A stretch of 64,000 nucleotides of DNA from an uncultured Prevotellaceae bacterium (GTDB lineage: Bacteria > Bacteroidota > Bacteroidia > Bacteroidales > Bacteroidaceae), in the NCBI GenBank assembly GCA_946406435.1, contig CAMJKP010000013.1:1-64000 (forward strand), in the 5' to 3' direction. The notes beneath the pieces are model-generated. The model was given only the letters and a program-made list of their open reading frames with translations. It was not told the DNA's origin and did no database searches. Made by a program: the position numbers and the translations under genes. Below are positions 62,799 to 64,000 of the stretch, piece by piece (the stretch's first letter is position 1; the number at the start of each line of letters is the position of its first letter).

Positions 62799-64000
62799 TT
62801 ATTCGGGATCAGGTTCTGCTGCCATCCAGTTGATTGATTCATCATCTTTCAACTCATACATCAGAGTACGTTTCTCGGCATACTTTCGTGCAAGTTTACT
62901 CCAGTCCTTGATGCTCATGGCTGGATATTTTTCACCAAATTCAAGGATGGCTTCTTTTGCCAAGCCAAGTATTGATATATCAGTTTGAACATCTACGATT
63001 TGGCGAAGCAAGTTATGCACTTGAATATCTTTTTCAACATCTTCAAGTACTTTAAACTTGTTTTCAACCATCTCTAACTCTGTTATGTTCTTGAAGGTCA
63101 CATACATAAGCATGACGCTTACGACATGAATACCTAATTGAACATCTTTTGCATCAAGGCTCTTGGCTTGATGATTCTCGTCGTTACGCAGATTGACAAG
63201 AATATCAACATATTGTGCAAACTTCTTGTCTATAGGCTTATCGCTGTATTGAAGCTTGTTCAACTGCATACAATAGATGGCATTACTGAGAGCTGCTCGT
63301 TCTGTATCACCATTCTTGTCTGTAACCTCTTTGTCAGAAATCAGGAAGTATAGCTTCTTCAAGTATGACTCATAACCTGTCACCAAAGTTTTGAGATATG
63401 TTCGCTTTTCGGCTAAAGTCAGAGTATTAGGACTACAATAGAGTTTGAACAGAGCAATAAGAATAGTTTCGTTAAGACCATTGTATTTGCTTATACTATG
63501 GACATTAATTACATCAATCATCCATTCGAATGCTTCTTCAAGAGTACGTCCTCTGCCAGCAAGACCAGCAAAGTCTTCACGCACCAAAGGAATCAACTTA
63601 TCCTGTAGATTCTGAATGGTATATGCCTTGGCTTCTTGCTCACGAAAGCGCTCGTATATAGCATGTCCCATCTGTTGCATCAACGTCTGATAAAACTCCG
63701 GATTCTCGAAGAGCTTACGAAATGAGTCTGTCTGAGTATTATAACATGTCTGTGCAGCACTATCGAAGACTGAAGGGAATATGCTTTCCACAAACATATT
63801 CTCGTCATTACCTACAGCTTGCTTCGCCAATTTCTTGGTTGCCTGTTTCTGGATGAGGTCAAAGATACCCTCAACCATAACACGGTCAGCCTCAGAAAAC
63901 TCACCTCGGAACATGATGTTTACCTTGTCAATAATATTGTCGAGCAAATCACGTGTATCTTCCGGCTTCTTGCTTGCACCTGGGTTTTCGCCTTTTATTT
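62799..64000 (-). CDS. Unidentified protein, 3' part (extends beyond the right edge)
   Basis: The minus-strand frame is open from the window edge (first codons ATA AAA GGC GAA) to the stop at 62799, about 400 residues; the TTG at 63947 is probably not its start. It is helical: EGIFDLIQKQATKKLAKQAVG, FYQTLMQQMGHAIYERFREQEAKAY, then a HEPN-like region RAALSNAIYCM and VNLRNDENHQAKSL near residues 225-265 of the visible part. The ending ESINWMAAEPDPE is acidic. It could be the C-terminus of a restriction-type or helicase protein (low confidence). No partner on its strand is visible. Confidence 0.55.
   Translation of the reverse strand, partial: IKGENPGASKKPEDTRDLLDNIIDKVNIMFRGEFSEADRVMVEGIFDLIQKQATKKLAKQAVGNDENMFVESIFPSVFDSAAQTCYNTQTDSFRKLFENPEFYQTLMQQMGHAIYERFREQEAKAYTIQNLQDKLIPLVREDFAGLAGRGRTLEEAFEWMIDVINVHSISKYNGLNETILIALFKLYCSPNTLTLAEKRTYLKTLVTGYESYLKKLYFLISDKEVTDKNGDTERAALSNAIYCMQLNKLQYSDKPIDKKFAQYVDILVNLRNDENHQAKSLDAKDVQLGIHVVSVMLMYVTFKNITELEMVENKFKVLEDVEKDIQVHNLLRQIVDVQTDISILGLAKEAILEFGEKYPAMSIKDWSKLARKYAEKRTLMYELKDDESINWMAAEPDPE

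Overview
The window looks like a Bacteroidota chromosome, most likely Prevotella or a close relative (inference). Reasons: promoters of the Bacteroidota sigma-factor type (TTTG, 20-nt spacer, TAnnTTTG) recur across the window with the same spacing; families such as DUF5675, DUF3836, DUF4250 and DUF5908 are typical of the phylum; there is a TonB receptor with a carboxypeptidase-like N-terminal domain, myo-inositol-phosphate synthase and a plant-glycan locus. I found no rRNA, tRNA, CRISPR array or intact insertion sequence.

Layout. (1) 0-15.4 kb: housekeeping and single genes (DUF5675 protein, TonB receptor, acyl-CoA synthetase, Fe-alcohol dehydrogenase, aat, phosphodiesterase, deacetylase, FKBP isomerase, inositol-phosphate synthase), separated by gene-free stretches rich in palindromes and dispersed repeats. 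(2) 15.5-34.1 kb, all on the minus strand: an arabinoxylan/arabinan side-chain locus with two CE1-type esterases, a GH3, two GH51 arabinofuranosidases, and a three-gene operon of GPH-type sugar transporter, FMN oxidoreductase and sugar isomerase. It is interrupted by a short-chain dehydrogenase with an in-frame stop and by small redox, acetyltransferase and phosphoesterase genes. There is no SusC/SusD pair. (3) 35.3-52.1 kb: a contractile injection system of the extracellular/Bacteroidales type. The plus strand encodes a DUF4157 candidate effector, terminator (DUF4255), sheath, two tube proteins, DUF5908, Afp7-like hub, VgrG-like spike, PAAR tip, gp25, baseplate J and Afp12-like protein. The minus strand, convergent, encodes the tape-measure protein and AAA+ ATPase. 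The two arms end at a shared terminator. (4) 52.8-64 kb: an accessory island with two unknown proteins, an AAA+ ATPase, two small membrane proteins, an AddB-like nuclease and an AddA/UvrD-like helicase-nuclease, then the 3' part of an unidentified gene leaving the window. Regions 3 and 4 are visibly more AT-rich than region 2, which suggests acquisition.

Most interesting points: the effector appears to join DUF4157 to an aspzincin-like metallopeptidase; the tape measure carries six 21-residue repeats that could tune tube length; two unlinked promoters are followed, exactly at the predicted transcription start, by tandem 77/81-bp repeats of one family; and the AddAB-like pair sits beside an AAA+ ATPase and small membrane proteins in what may be an undescribed defence or DNA-processing cassette.
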